Assembly (NCBI GenBank): GCA_026389735.1
Contig: JAPLHH010000064.1
Coordinates: 1 to 6,066, forward strand
DNA length: 6,066 nt
Source: Chloroflexota bacterium
GTDB lineage: Bacteria; Chloroflexota; Dehalococcoidia; GIF9; UBA5620
Direction: 5' to 3'
Position numbers and translations under genes: made by a program. Below, piece by piece: positions 1 to 5,637 of the stretch; positions within the stretch are counted from its first letter, which is position 1, and each line of letters opens with the position of its first letter. The notes under the pieces were generated by a model that saw nothing but the letters and a program-made list of their open reading frames with translations, did no database searches and had not been told where the DNA came from.

Positions 1-1
1 A

Positions 2-1039
2 GCTCTGCACAAATGCAGCTTTCTCTCCAACGCTGACGGCAAGTATTTCCAATTTGTCATGTGGCCATTTGTTATAAATTGCCTGCAGGTAGGGCATTTC
101 TTCTATACAATTACTGCATGACGATTGCCAGAAATTGACCATTACTGTCTTGCCCCGGAATTGACTTAAGCTTACCTCTTTGCCGTCTAGAGTCGGCAGG
201 GTGAAATCGGGGGCACGCTTGCCTACCTCAGCACCTATTTCAACGGCGGCTGCCGCAGCGCTGAGCGTGGTAAAGGTTCGGCCTTCAGACATCACTTCGT
301 TTCCGCCAGCGTCTTTCGATTTGACTTTGAAGTAATAGGTGGTGTTAGGTTTTAGCCCGGTTAAAGCGACGCCATGGCTGGTAGTCAACTCATCATCTGG
401 TGGCGTGGTTGAGCCGTAGGCATCTGTTGTGCCATATTCCACCTGGCTGGTGGCAGGTTTGTCAGTCACCCAGCTTATGGTGGCGTTTGAGTCGGTGATG
501 TTGAATACTTTCACCCCTGAGATCATTGGTGGAGTTGCATAAGGTTGGACTGGAGTTGTGAGTTCTATTTCAAGCCTTGCTTCGTTTCCACCTTTATCTC
601 TCGATATCAAGATGAGCTGATATCTTGTATTGGGCTTGAGGTCGCTTAATGTTGCAAAGTGATTGGTAGCAAGGGCTTCGTCAGGCTCTGTCGGCGTGCA
701 AACGTCAGGTCCACACACAACCTGGCTGGTAGACGGCTCATTGGTTTGCCAGGTTATATCTGCGCTTTTCCCTATCATATCCGAAAACGATACGCTCTTG
801 ATTACGGGAGGTGTGGTATCTCTGGCAAGGACGAAGGCAATGAAGCCTATAGAACCCAGGCTGAAGATGATGACAGCAACTAATATCTTCTGCAACTGCC
901 CGGGTAGTAGGAGACCTTGCTTTTTCGTGGAGGGTGTACGGCCTCTTTTTTGGGTCTTTTTAACTATCTCTTCTGGTTCGACAGCGCCATGTCTGACACG
1001 CCGAGGATTTCTTGGTTTGGTACTGTTGTTTTCTAGCAT
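2..1039 (-). CDS. Membrane-anchored FN3-FN3-redoxin (TlpA-like) protein, C-terminus cut by window edge
   Basis: The frame is open from an ATG at 1039 to the left edge, giving 346 residues. Residues 1-50 are a basic tail rich in Lys/Arg, 51-72 a single transmembrane helix (positive side inside, so the rest should lie outside the cytoplasm), about 75-162 a first FN3 domain, about 172-258 a second FN3 domain, and from about 268 an AhpC/TSA-TlpA redoxin domain (KRAPDFTL at 274-281, then NFWQSSCSNC at 302-311). The CxxC is C308/C311, so this copy should be redox-active as a thiol-disulfide oxidoreductase. Its partner substrate is unknown. By alignment with the paralog at 1137-2783 about 64 residues, including the cis-Pro loop, lie beyond the window. 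An in-frame TGA at 1046-1048 fixes the start, with GGGTGA as ribosome site 6 bases upstream. The first FN3 domain also holds a cysteine pair (C109, C114). The family call is solid; the cellular role is inferred. Confidence 0.88.
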   Translation of the reverse strand, partial: MLENNSTKPRNPRRVRHGAVEPEEIVKKTQKRGRTPSTKKQGLLLPGQLQKILVAVIIFSLGSIGFIAFVLARDTTPPVIKSVSFSDMIGKSADITWQTNEPSTSQVVCGPDVCTPTEPDEALATNHFATLSDLKPNTRYQLILISRDKGGNEARLEIELTTPVQPYATPPMISGVKVFNITDSNATISWVTDKPATSQVEYGTTDAYGSTTPPDDELTTSHGVALTGLKPNTTYYFKVKSKDAGGNEVMSEGRTFTTLSAAAAAVEIGAEVGKRAPDFTLPTLDGKEVSLSQFRGKTVMVNFWQSSCSNCIEEMPYLQAIYNKWPHDKLEILAVSVGEKAAFVQS

Positions 1040-1045
1040 ATGTGT

Positions 1046-1051
1046 TCACCC
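1046..1051 (-). promoter_or_regulatory. Ribosome binding site of the gene starting at 1039
   Basis: GGGTGA on the minus strand, 6 bases before the ATG at 1039. It overlaps an in-frame TGA, so no start further upstream is possible in this frame. Confidence 0.5.
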
Positions 1052-1077
1052 AAAGTCCTAGCTTTTAGCTATGTCTG

Positions 1078-1107
1078 AAAAAAATTTCCTAGCCGGGGTC
1101 GGTCAGG
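1078..1107 (-). terminator. Possible intrinsic terminator or attenuator between the two FN3/redoxin genes
   Basis: On the minus strand, CCTGACCG (1107-1100) can pair with CGGCTAGG (1095-1088) around an ACCC loop, with one A-C mismatch and one G-U pair. The stem is followed by AAA and then seven T (1084-1078). The gene at 1137-2783 ends 30 bases before it and the next gene begins 39 bases after it. The AAA between stem and T-tract and the internal mismatch make it a moderate rather than strong terminator, so partial read-through into the downstream paralog is likely. No convincing promoter follows it. Confidence 0.4.
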
Positions 1108-1136
1108 CGTTTATTAATATGGAGAATTATGAGGTA

Positions 1137-2783
1137 TCATTGTATGGAATTAAGTATGCTGTCTATTTGTGACTCGCCTTTTAAAGTAGCGGGGTAATAT
1201 TCCATATGCCTAATAATGCCTTGGGCATCGATAAAGAAAGTAGCCGGGGTTTGAATGACGTCATATTTGGCCGCGACCTCTCCTGTCTCATCAATGAGAA
1301 TGGGTAAAGTCAGAGGTTTGGTGCTAAGGAAACTTTGCACATCTTTTGGAGTTTGTTTCCAACTGATAGCCAGTATTGCTAGCTTGTCTTGCGGCCATTT
1401 GTCATAGACCGCCTGAATATCGTCCAACTCATTTCTAGATTGTTGGGTATTCTGCCAGAAGTTGATCATGGCTATTTTGCCTCGGAAATCGCTCAACTTC
1501 ACTGCCTTTCCGTTATTGTCTTGCAGGGTGAAATCAGGAGCGAGCTTGCCCACTTCAGGGCCTATTTCAGCGGCTACCGACACAGTGCCACGAGTTGTAA
1601 ATGTTTGGTCTTGGGATGTTGCTTCATTCCCACTGGCGTCTTTCGTTTTGACTTTGAAGTGATAAGTAGTACTGGGCTTTAATCCTGTTAATGTGATGCT
1701 ATGGCTGGTGGTCAAATTCTGGTCGAGTTGTGTTGTTGAACCATAGGCATCCGTTGTGCCGTATTCCACCTGGCTGGTGGCAGGCTTGTCAGTCACCCAG
1801 CCTATGGTGGCGCTCAAGTCAGTGATGTTGGATATTTTAACTCCTGAGATGGTCAGTGTGGTTGCACCAGCCTGGGCTAAGGTCGTGAGATCTCCTTCGG
1901 CGAGCGCTTGATTTTCCTTAGCGTCGGTTGATGTTGCAGTGAAGTGATAGGCCGTATTGGGCTTGAGGTCACTTAGACTTACGGAGTGATTAGTAACTAA
2001 ATTTTCATCAAGCTCTGTCCAGGTGCAGCCACCGCCTGGGTCACATATCATTACTTGGCTGGTAGCCGGCTCATCTGTTTGCCAGGTTATGACGGCGCCT
2101 GTCATAGTTATGTTTGAAACCGAGACGTTTTGAATTGTGGGAGGTGTGGTATCTTTGGGGCCGATAGGCAGCCACTGTGGCAGTTTGATTCCGCTAACAA
2201 ATTCCTGGACGTTGCTAAGCGGGGCTTCAAGCCAGCCAGCTTTGAAGGCGGCGAAGCCTAGAGAGCCGATAATGGCGATAATGAGAATAGCGACTAGAGC
2301 TGTAGGGAACCGCCTCACTCGTATTGGGCCGGTGTCCACAAATGTTTTTTGAGTGCTTACTGATGGTTGTTGCGCACTGACGTAAGGCATAGCACCAGGT
2401 GAGCCGGAGGCTCCTGGCGGTTGGCTATCCGTTCCATATTGCCGGGGTGGTATAGATTGTGGGACCGGTGCCTGTGGCACAGCGCCTGGCATTGGAGTTG
2501 ATGGAGTCTGAGGATATGACGGCTGCTGTCTAGGCTGTGGACCAATTATGCCACCTTGTGACGAAGGAAATGGTCTGGGTGGTGGAAGTGGTGTTGGCTG
2601 CTGCTGCTCTGCTGCGCCAGGCATTGCTGGACCAACCGAAAAGCCACAGTAGGGGCAGTAGACGGCTCTGGGCGGGACAAATCCGTGGCAACCGGGGCAT
2701 ATTCTGGCAGTGCAGTGTATGCAGAACCGGCTATTTGAATCAATTTCTTGACCGCAGCTAGGACACCTTATTATTCCTGGCAC
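1137..2783 (-). CDS. Double zinc-ribbon, transmembrane, FN3-FN3-redoxin protein lacking the CxxC
   Basis: A 548-residue protein I recognise by domains, not by name. Residues 7-46 form two zinc ribbons (C7/C10, C21/C24, C29/C32, C43/C46). Residues 51-148 are a Pro/Gln/Ser-rich disordered linker, 160-182 a transmembrane helix preceded by RVRR (so the ribbons face the cytoplasm), about 211-302 and 310-398 two FN3 domains, and 405-548 an AhpC/TSA-TlpA redoxin domain. That domain keeps KLAPDFTL, the NFWQ strand and a cis-Pro loop (TPATFF, P513). Where the paralog at 2-1039 has SSCSNC, however, this protein has NTQQSR, so both catalytic cysteines are absent and it should be inactive in dithiol exchange. 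A sensing, scaffolding or binding role is inferred. C247 and C253 in the first FN3 domain could form a disulfide. The start is GTG, with AAGGAA 10 bases upstream and an in-frame TAA not far beyond; no other start lies between them. Confidence 0.9.
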   Translation of the reverse strand: MPGIIRCPSCGQEIDSNSRFCIHCTARICPGCHGFVPPRAVYCPYCGFSVGPAMPGAAEQQQPTPLPPPRPFPSSQGGIIGPQPRQQPSYPQTPSTPMPGAVPQAPVPQSIPPRQYGTDSQPPGASGSPGAMPYVSAQQPSVSTQKTFVDTGPIRVRRFPTALVAILIIAIIGSLGFAAFKAGWLEAPLSNVQEFVSGIKLPQWLPIGPKDTTPPTIQNVSVSNITMTGAVITWQTDEPATSQVMICDPGGGCTWTELDENLVTNHSVSLSDLKPNTAYHFTATSTDAKENQALAEGDLTTLAQAGATTLTISGVKISNITDLSATIGWVTDKPATSQVEYGTTDAYGSTTQLDQNLTTSHSITLTGLKPSTTYHFKVKTKDASGNEATSQDQTFTTRGTVSVAAEIGPEVGKLAPDFTLQDNNGKAVKLSDFRGKIAMINFWQNTQQSRNELDDIQAVYDKWPQDKLAILAISWKQTPKDVQSFLSTKPLTLPILIDETGEVAAKYDVIQTPATFFIDAQGIIRHMEYYPATLKGESQIDSILNSIQ

Positions 2784-2793
2784 TATACTTCTG

Positions 2794-2799
2794 TTCCTT
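2794..2799 (-). promoter_or_regulatory. Ribosome binding site deciding a GTG start at 2783
   Basis: AAGGAA on the minus strand, 10 bases before the GTG. It supports this start for the zinc-ribbon FN3/redoxin gene, whose first zinc-ribbon cysteine comes at residue 7. Confidence 0.45.
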
Positions 2800-2842
2800 G
2801 ATTGCTTCGATGCACCGACTTAATGTCTCTGTAATTGTTCTT

Positions 2843-2872
2843 ATTATACATCCTGGGCAGAAATGAAACTAG
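2843..2872 (-). promoter_or_regulatory. Candidate sigma-70 type promoter before the zinc-ribbon FN3/redoxin gene
   Basis: The minus strand has a perfect TATAAT at 2848-2843, about 60 bases before the GTG at 2783. The best -35 match, GTTTCA, lies 15 bases upstream and is weak (3 of 6), so an activator or a different -35 may be involved. It sits in the largest intergenic gap of the window (2784-2918), which supports a new transcription unit here. I see no clear terminator for tlpA in the same gap. Confidence 0.45.
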
Positions 2873-2918
2873 GATGTTGGTGAACAGATGGCCGAGTTCA
2901 GAAGCTGCGCATAGTTTA

Positions 2919-3422
2919 CTACAGGGACTTGACTATGTTCTCAATTTCCTCCTGACTCTGGAAAGGCCCGATCTTTTTGTACCTGATAATTCCTGCTGCG
3001 TCTATGATGAAATTTGTTGGCGGGAAGCGTGTCGCGCCATAAGCATTGGCAACCTTGTTGTTTGGGTCAGGCAGAGCCGGGAAAGCAGTGAACTGCTTCT
3101 TAGTTACGTAATCACGGACTAATCTTTGGTCGTAGATGATGTGGTAGATATCCAAAACCTCCAGCTTCCCACCTGCCTGCTGGTATGCTTTTATGATGTG
3201 AGGCATTTGCTCTTCACACTCTTTACAATTGACACTGGTGAACACGATCAACACTACCTTGCCTCGAAAATCGCTCAGGTTTATGCTCTTACCGTTAATG
3301 CTTTCAAGGGTAAAATCAGGGGCTTTGTCACCCACCTGGGGGATCTTAGCTGTACCGCAGCTAATCATTACCAGCGATATAAATGCAATGGTCGCCAATA
3401 TTATCGGTGTTTTTCTTTTCAC
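2919..3422 (-). CDS. TlpA/ResA-like thioredoxin-fold lipoprotein
   Basis: This 167-residue protein is a surface-tethered thiol-disulfide oxidoreductase. Residues 1-21 are a lipoprotein signal (KRK n-region, hydrophobic core, then MISC with C22 as the lipidated cysteine; Met at -3 is slightly off consensus). Residues 28-167 form an AhpC/TSA-type redoxin domain: KAPDFTLE at 33-40, LSDFRGK at 49-55, the CxxC as C66-K-E-C69, and the cis-Pro loop FPPTNF with P135. Family members reduce disulfides outside the cytoplasm, classically apocytochrome c hemes sites (ResA/CcmG), using electrons from CcdA. CcdA is encoded 30 bases upstream, so it is the likely donor. No cytochrome c assembly gene is visible here, so the true substrate is open. 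The usual Trp before the CxxC is replaced (VNCKEC). The GTG start is backed by AAAGGAG 10 bases upstream and the correct signal peptide. Confidence 0.9.
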   Translation of the reverse strand: MKRKTPIILATIAFISLVMISCGTAKIPQVGDKAPDFTLESINGKSINLSDFRGKVVLIVFTSVNCKECEEQMPHIIKAYQQAGGKLEVLDIYHIIYDQRLVRDYVTKKQFTAFPALPDPNNKVANAYGATRFPPTNFIIDAAGIIRYKKIGPFQSQEEIENIVKSL

Positions 3423-3432
3423 TTGATGAACG

Positions 3433-3439
3433 CTCCTTT
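3433..3439 (-). promoter_or_regulatory. Ribosome binding site deciding a GTG start at 3422
   Basis: AAAGGAG on the minus strand, 10 bases upstream of the GTG of the TlpA-like lipoprotein gene. It lies within the 30-base gap after ccdA, which has no room for a separate promoter and suggests co-transcription. Confidence 0.65.
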
Positions 3440-3452
3440 CGTTGACTGGGTT

Positions 3453-4151
3453 CTAAGACGGGACGAATTGACCGAGCCAAGCCAGGTTGCCGGTAAGTAT
3501 GAGTATGCCAACAATTATAAGCAGCACACCGCTTACTATGGAAATGACTCCCAGATAACGGTTTATACTCTTCCACAGCGGCATGATGGCTCCCCAGACC
3601 AGACCCAGAATGATGAAGGGGATACCCAAACCCAGGGAGTAGATAGTGAGCAATAGGGCGCCTTCTGCCGCTGTTTGAGAACTCCAGGCTAAGGTCAGGA
3701 TGGCGCCTAATATTGGGCCGATGCAGGGCGTCCAGCCCAAGGCGAAGGCAGCCCCGATGCCGATAGAGCGGAGGTAGCCCGGGTTGCTGCTGACCGTTGT
3801 TTTGAGGCGTTTTTCATAGTTCAGCCAGGGCAATTTGAAGGCGGCTATGAGGAATATACCAAAGGCGATGATCAAGCCGCCGGCTATCTGGCGGAGTAAA
3901 GCTGAATGGGCAGTTATGGTTGTGCCTATTAAACCAACTGAGGCCCCCAGGCCGATGAAGATAAGAGAAAAGCCGAGCACGAAGCTGAGGCTGTGAAACA
4001 AAGCCGGCAGATAACTTTTTCTGGTCTGGGGATCGATGGCAGTAACGCCAGCCAGGTTGGCTAGATAGGCTGGTACCAAGGGCAAGACGCATGGTGAGAA
4101 GAAGGAAAGCAGTCCACCGGTAAAAGCGACGATATAGGGAATCTGTGTCAT
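3453..4151 (-). CDS. ccdA: Cytochrome c biogenesis/thiol electron transporter CcdA (DsbD transmembrane family)
   Basis: A 232-residue integral membrane protein with about six transmembrane helices (roughly 5-34, 48-75, 86-104, 128-155, 163-190, 198-222), the usual length for CcdA. The two family cysteines are in place: C21 in the first helix within FFSPCVLPLVPAYL, and C143 within GWTPCIGPILGA. CcdA accepts electrons from cytoplasmic thioredoxin and passes them across the membrane to extracytoplasmic thioredoxin-like proteins. Here trxA lies immediately upstream, overlapping by ATGA (4148-4151), and a TlpA-like lipoprotein follows after 30 bases, so donor, carrier and acceptor sit in order. 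The ATG start is coupled to the trxA stop and has only a weak GGACA upstream, as expected for translational coupling. The identification is firm; which extracytoplasmic clients it serves is inferred. Confidence 0.95.
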   Translation of the reverse strand: MTQIPYIVAFTGGLLSFFSPCVLPLVPAYLANLAGVTAIDPQTRKSYLPALFHSLSFVLGFSLIFIGLGASVGLIGTTITAHSALLRQIAGGLIIAFGIFLIAAFKLPWLNYEKRLKTTVSSNPGYLRSIGIGAAFALGWTPCIGPILGAILTLAWSSQTAAEGALLLTIYSLGLGIPFIILGLVWGAIMPLWKSINRYLGVISIVSGVLLIIVGILILTGNLAWLGQFVPS

Positions 4152-4492
4152 TTGCTGTCCGACTTCGCTAGCACGCCATCCAGCAGTTTCTTTAGCTGAT
4201 CCTTGGGCTGGTAGCCGATGGCATGCTTTACAGGTTTTCCGCCTTTGAATATCATAAGAGTCGGGATGCTCATAACTCCGTACTTTGAAGCTGCGAATGG
4301 AACTTCATCTACATTTATCTTGGCGAATTCTACCTTGCCTTTGTATTCCTTGGCTAATTCCTCGATGATGGGGGCAACAGCCCGGCACGGACCACACCAC
4401 TGCGCCCAGAAGTCAACCAGCACTGGCTTTTGTGAATCTAGGACAGCTTTTTGAAAGCTATCTTGGTCTACATTGGTTATGTTTTCGGACAC
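4148..4492 (-). CDS. trxA: Thioredoxin
   Basis: A 114-residue single-domain thioredoxin of standard length, with no signal peptide and so cytoplasmic. It has the canonical active site W32-C33-G34-P35-C36 in VDFWAQWCGPC, the buried Asp27 of the family in the preceding strand, the cis-Pro loop SIPTLMIF with P77, and the closing helix. It reduces protein disulfides and is recharged by thioredoxin reductase (not in this window). Its overlap with ccdA (ATGA) suggests a dedicated role in feeding electrons to CcdA, although it may also be the general thioredoxin. The start is GTG: AGGAGG lies 8 bases upstream and an in-frame TAG overlaps it, so no earlier start exists and the next Met is past the active site. 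It lies 41 bases after the sugar-nucleotide transferase gene. Confidence 0.97.
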   Translation of the reverse strand: MSENITNVDQDSFQKAVLDSQKPVLVDFWAQWCGPCRAVAPIIEELAKEYKGKVEFAKINVDEVPFAASKYGVMSIPTLMIFKGGKPVKHAIGYQPKDQLKKLLDGVLAKSDSK

Positions 4493-4500
4493 GGTCTCGG

Positions 4501-4506
4501 CCTCCT
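4501..4506 (-). promoter_or_regulatory. Strong ribosome binding site deciding the GTG start of trxA
   Basis: A perfect AGGAGG on the minus strand, 8 bases upstream of the GTG at 4492. It is the best Shine-Dalgarno match in the window and suggests that trxA is translated at a high level relative to the coupled genes. Confidence 0.8.
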
Positions 4507-4533
4507 AAATCTGTTATTTGGGCGACTGTAACA

Positions 4534-5637
4534 CTACTTCTTTGCCTGTGCAATAGTAGCACATTCGATGCAGGCATTATTTTCAATGTAGCTATTGCTA
4601 GCTACAATACAATCTTTTAAGACGGCTTGCTCACCGATGGTAACATTTTGCCATAAGATTGAGTTCTCGATGGTAGCACCGTTATTTATCTTACATCCTG
4701 CGCCGATAACCACCGGCCCCTTGACCTGAACTCCTTTGCCAACAGTGCAGTCCCTATCTACTAGAATTGGCGCGGTTAACTTGGCTTGCGGGTTGATGGA
4801 GCTTCGTTTGTCTATGCATATATCTCCGGCTTTAAAGGCAACCTGAGTGCTTTTGCCGCAAAGCAAATCACGGTTCAGTTGCCGATACTTCTCTGGAGTT
4901 CCCATATCCATCCAGTAGGCCTCTGTGGCATAGCCGAAAACAGGTTCCCCGTCAGCTAGAAGTGATGGAAAGACATCGCGTTCAAACATGAAACGTTTGC
5001 CCTTCGGTATGCGATTCAGGATTTCGCGTTCTATGATATAAACTCCGGCATTTATCATGTTGCTGGTAACCTGCTCGCGGCTTGGTTTTTCGACAAAGCG
5101 GGTTACCGACTGTCTGCCGTCGGTTTCAACAACACCGAATCTAGTAGGGTCTTCTACGGGAGTCAGGGCGATGGTTACTTTGGCGCCTTTATTTTTATGG
5201 AAACGTAGCATTTCGGTCAGGTTGAGGTCGGTGAAGATATCGCCGTTCATAACAAAGAAAGTGTCGTCTATGTATTGCTCCGCATTCTTGACAGCCCCAG
5301 CGGTGCCCATCGGGTCTGTTTCGACACTGTAAACGAGCTTCGTGCCGAGTTGACTGGCATCACCGAAATAGTCTGTAATGCAGTCGGGCTTGTAACCTAG
5401 GGCTAGGATAATCTCATTTACATTGTGTTTGCTGAGGTGGCGGATTATATATTCGATGAATGGTTTATTCAGGACTGGCACCATGGCTTTTACTATGGCG
5501 TAGGTGAGGGGACGTAACCTGGTACCTTCACCGCCGACGAGTATAACCGCTTTCACTGGGTCTTTGGCACTCTCCTGAAAAGTCTTGTTGGTTATTTTAC
5601 TTGATTCACTTTGTGGTGGCAAATTAGCCATTCTCAT
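4534..5637 (-). CDS. NDP-sugar pyrophosphorylase (mannose-1-phosphate guanylyltransferase-like) with left-handed beta-helix
   Basis: A 367-residue enzyme that should join a sugar 1-phosphate to an NTP to give an NDP-sugar plus pyrophosphate, feeding glycan or cell-surface polymer synthesis. Residues 29-260 are the nucleotidyltransferase domain: GGEGTRLRPLT at 35-45 (NTP binding), K50, the metal-binding region MNGD at 130-133, FVEKP at 181-185, NAGVY at 196-200 and the W242/D244 pair. Residues about 270-360 are hexapeptide repeats (IGAGCKINNGATIENS and similar) forming a left-handed beta-helix. The layout is closest to bacterial GMPP-type enzymes, but glucose-1-phosphate thymidylyl- or uridylyltransferase cannot be excluded from sequence alone. 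The usual PKP segment reads VKAMVP here. The ATG overlaps the tatD stop (ATGA) and has no clear ribosome site. About 28 residues precede the domain, and V28 is a GTG that could be a later start. Confidence 0.88.
   Translation of the reverse strand: MRMANLPPQSESSKITNKTFQESAKDPVKAVILVGGEGTRLRPLTYAIVKAMVPVLNKPFIEYIIRHLSKHNVNEIILALGYKPDCITDYFGDASQLGTKLVYSVETDPMGTAGAVKNAEQYIDDTFFVMNGDIFTDLNLTEMLRFHKNKGAKVTIALTPVEDPTRFGVVETDGRQSVTRFVEKPSREQVTSNMINAGVYIIEREILNRIPKGKRFMFERDVFPSLLADGEPVFGYATEAYWMDMGTPEKYRQLNRDLLCGKSTQVAFKAGDICIDKRSSINPQAKLTAPILVDRDCTVGKGVQVKGPVVIGAGCKINNGATIENSILWQNVTIGEQAVLKDCIVASNSYIENNACIECATIAQAKK

Noticed and set aside
663..1061. A 132-codon open frame on the plus strand
   Set aside because: It is antisense to the FN3/redoxin gene, which explains this DNA with clear domains. 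The plus-strand translation looks like low-content noise.
435..1784. Repeated DNA segments that could be taken for a mobile or dispersed repeat
   Set aside because: The similarity is in frame with, and bounded by, homologous FN3 domains of two paralogous genes, so it reflects gene duplication rather than an insertion element. No terminal inverted repeats or transposase are present.
2357..2761. Repetitive Pro/Gln codons resembling a tandem repeat
   Set aside because: The run encodes a low-complexity linker between zinc ribbons and the membrane helix. No fixed-length unit repeats.
2870..2918. GAAC/GTTC pairing downstream of tlpA, considered as a terminator
   Set aside because: The arms are only four bases with a ten-base loop and no T-run follows, so it does not support a termination call.
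3126..3656. A 176-codon open frame on the plus strand
   Set aside because: It lies antisense across tlpA and the end of ccdA, both firmly identified, and its translation shows no recognisable domain or ribosome site. It is a shadow frame.
4493..4533. TGTTA/TAACA inverted repeat before trxA, considered as a terminator or operator
   Set aside because: The five-base arms are AT-rich, separated by 12 bases and lack a following T-tract. The gap is short and the genes look co-transcribed.
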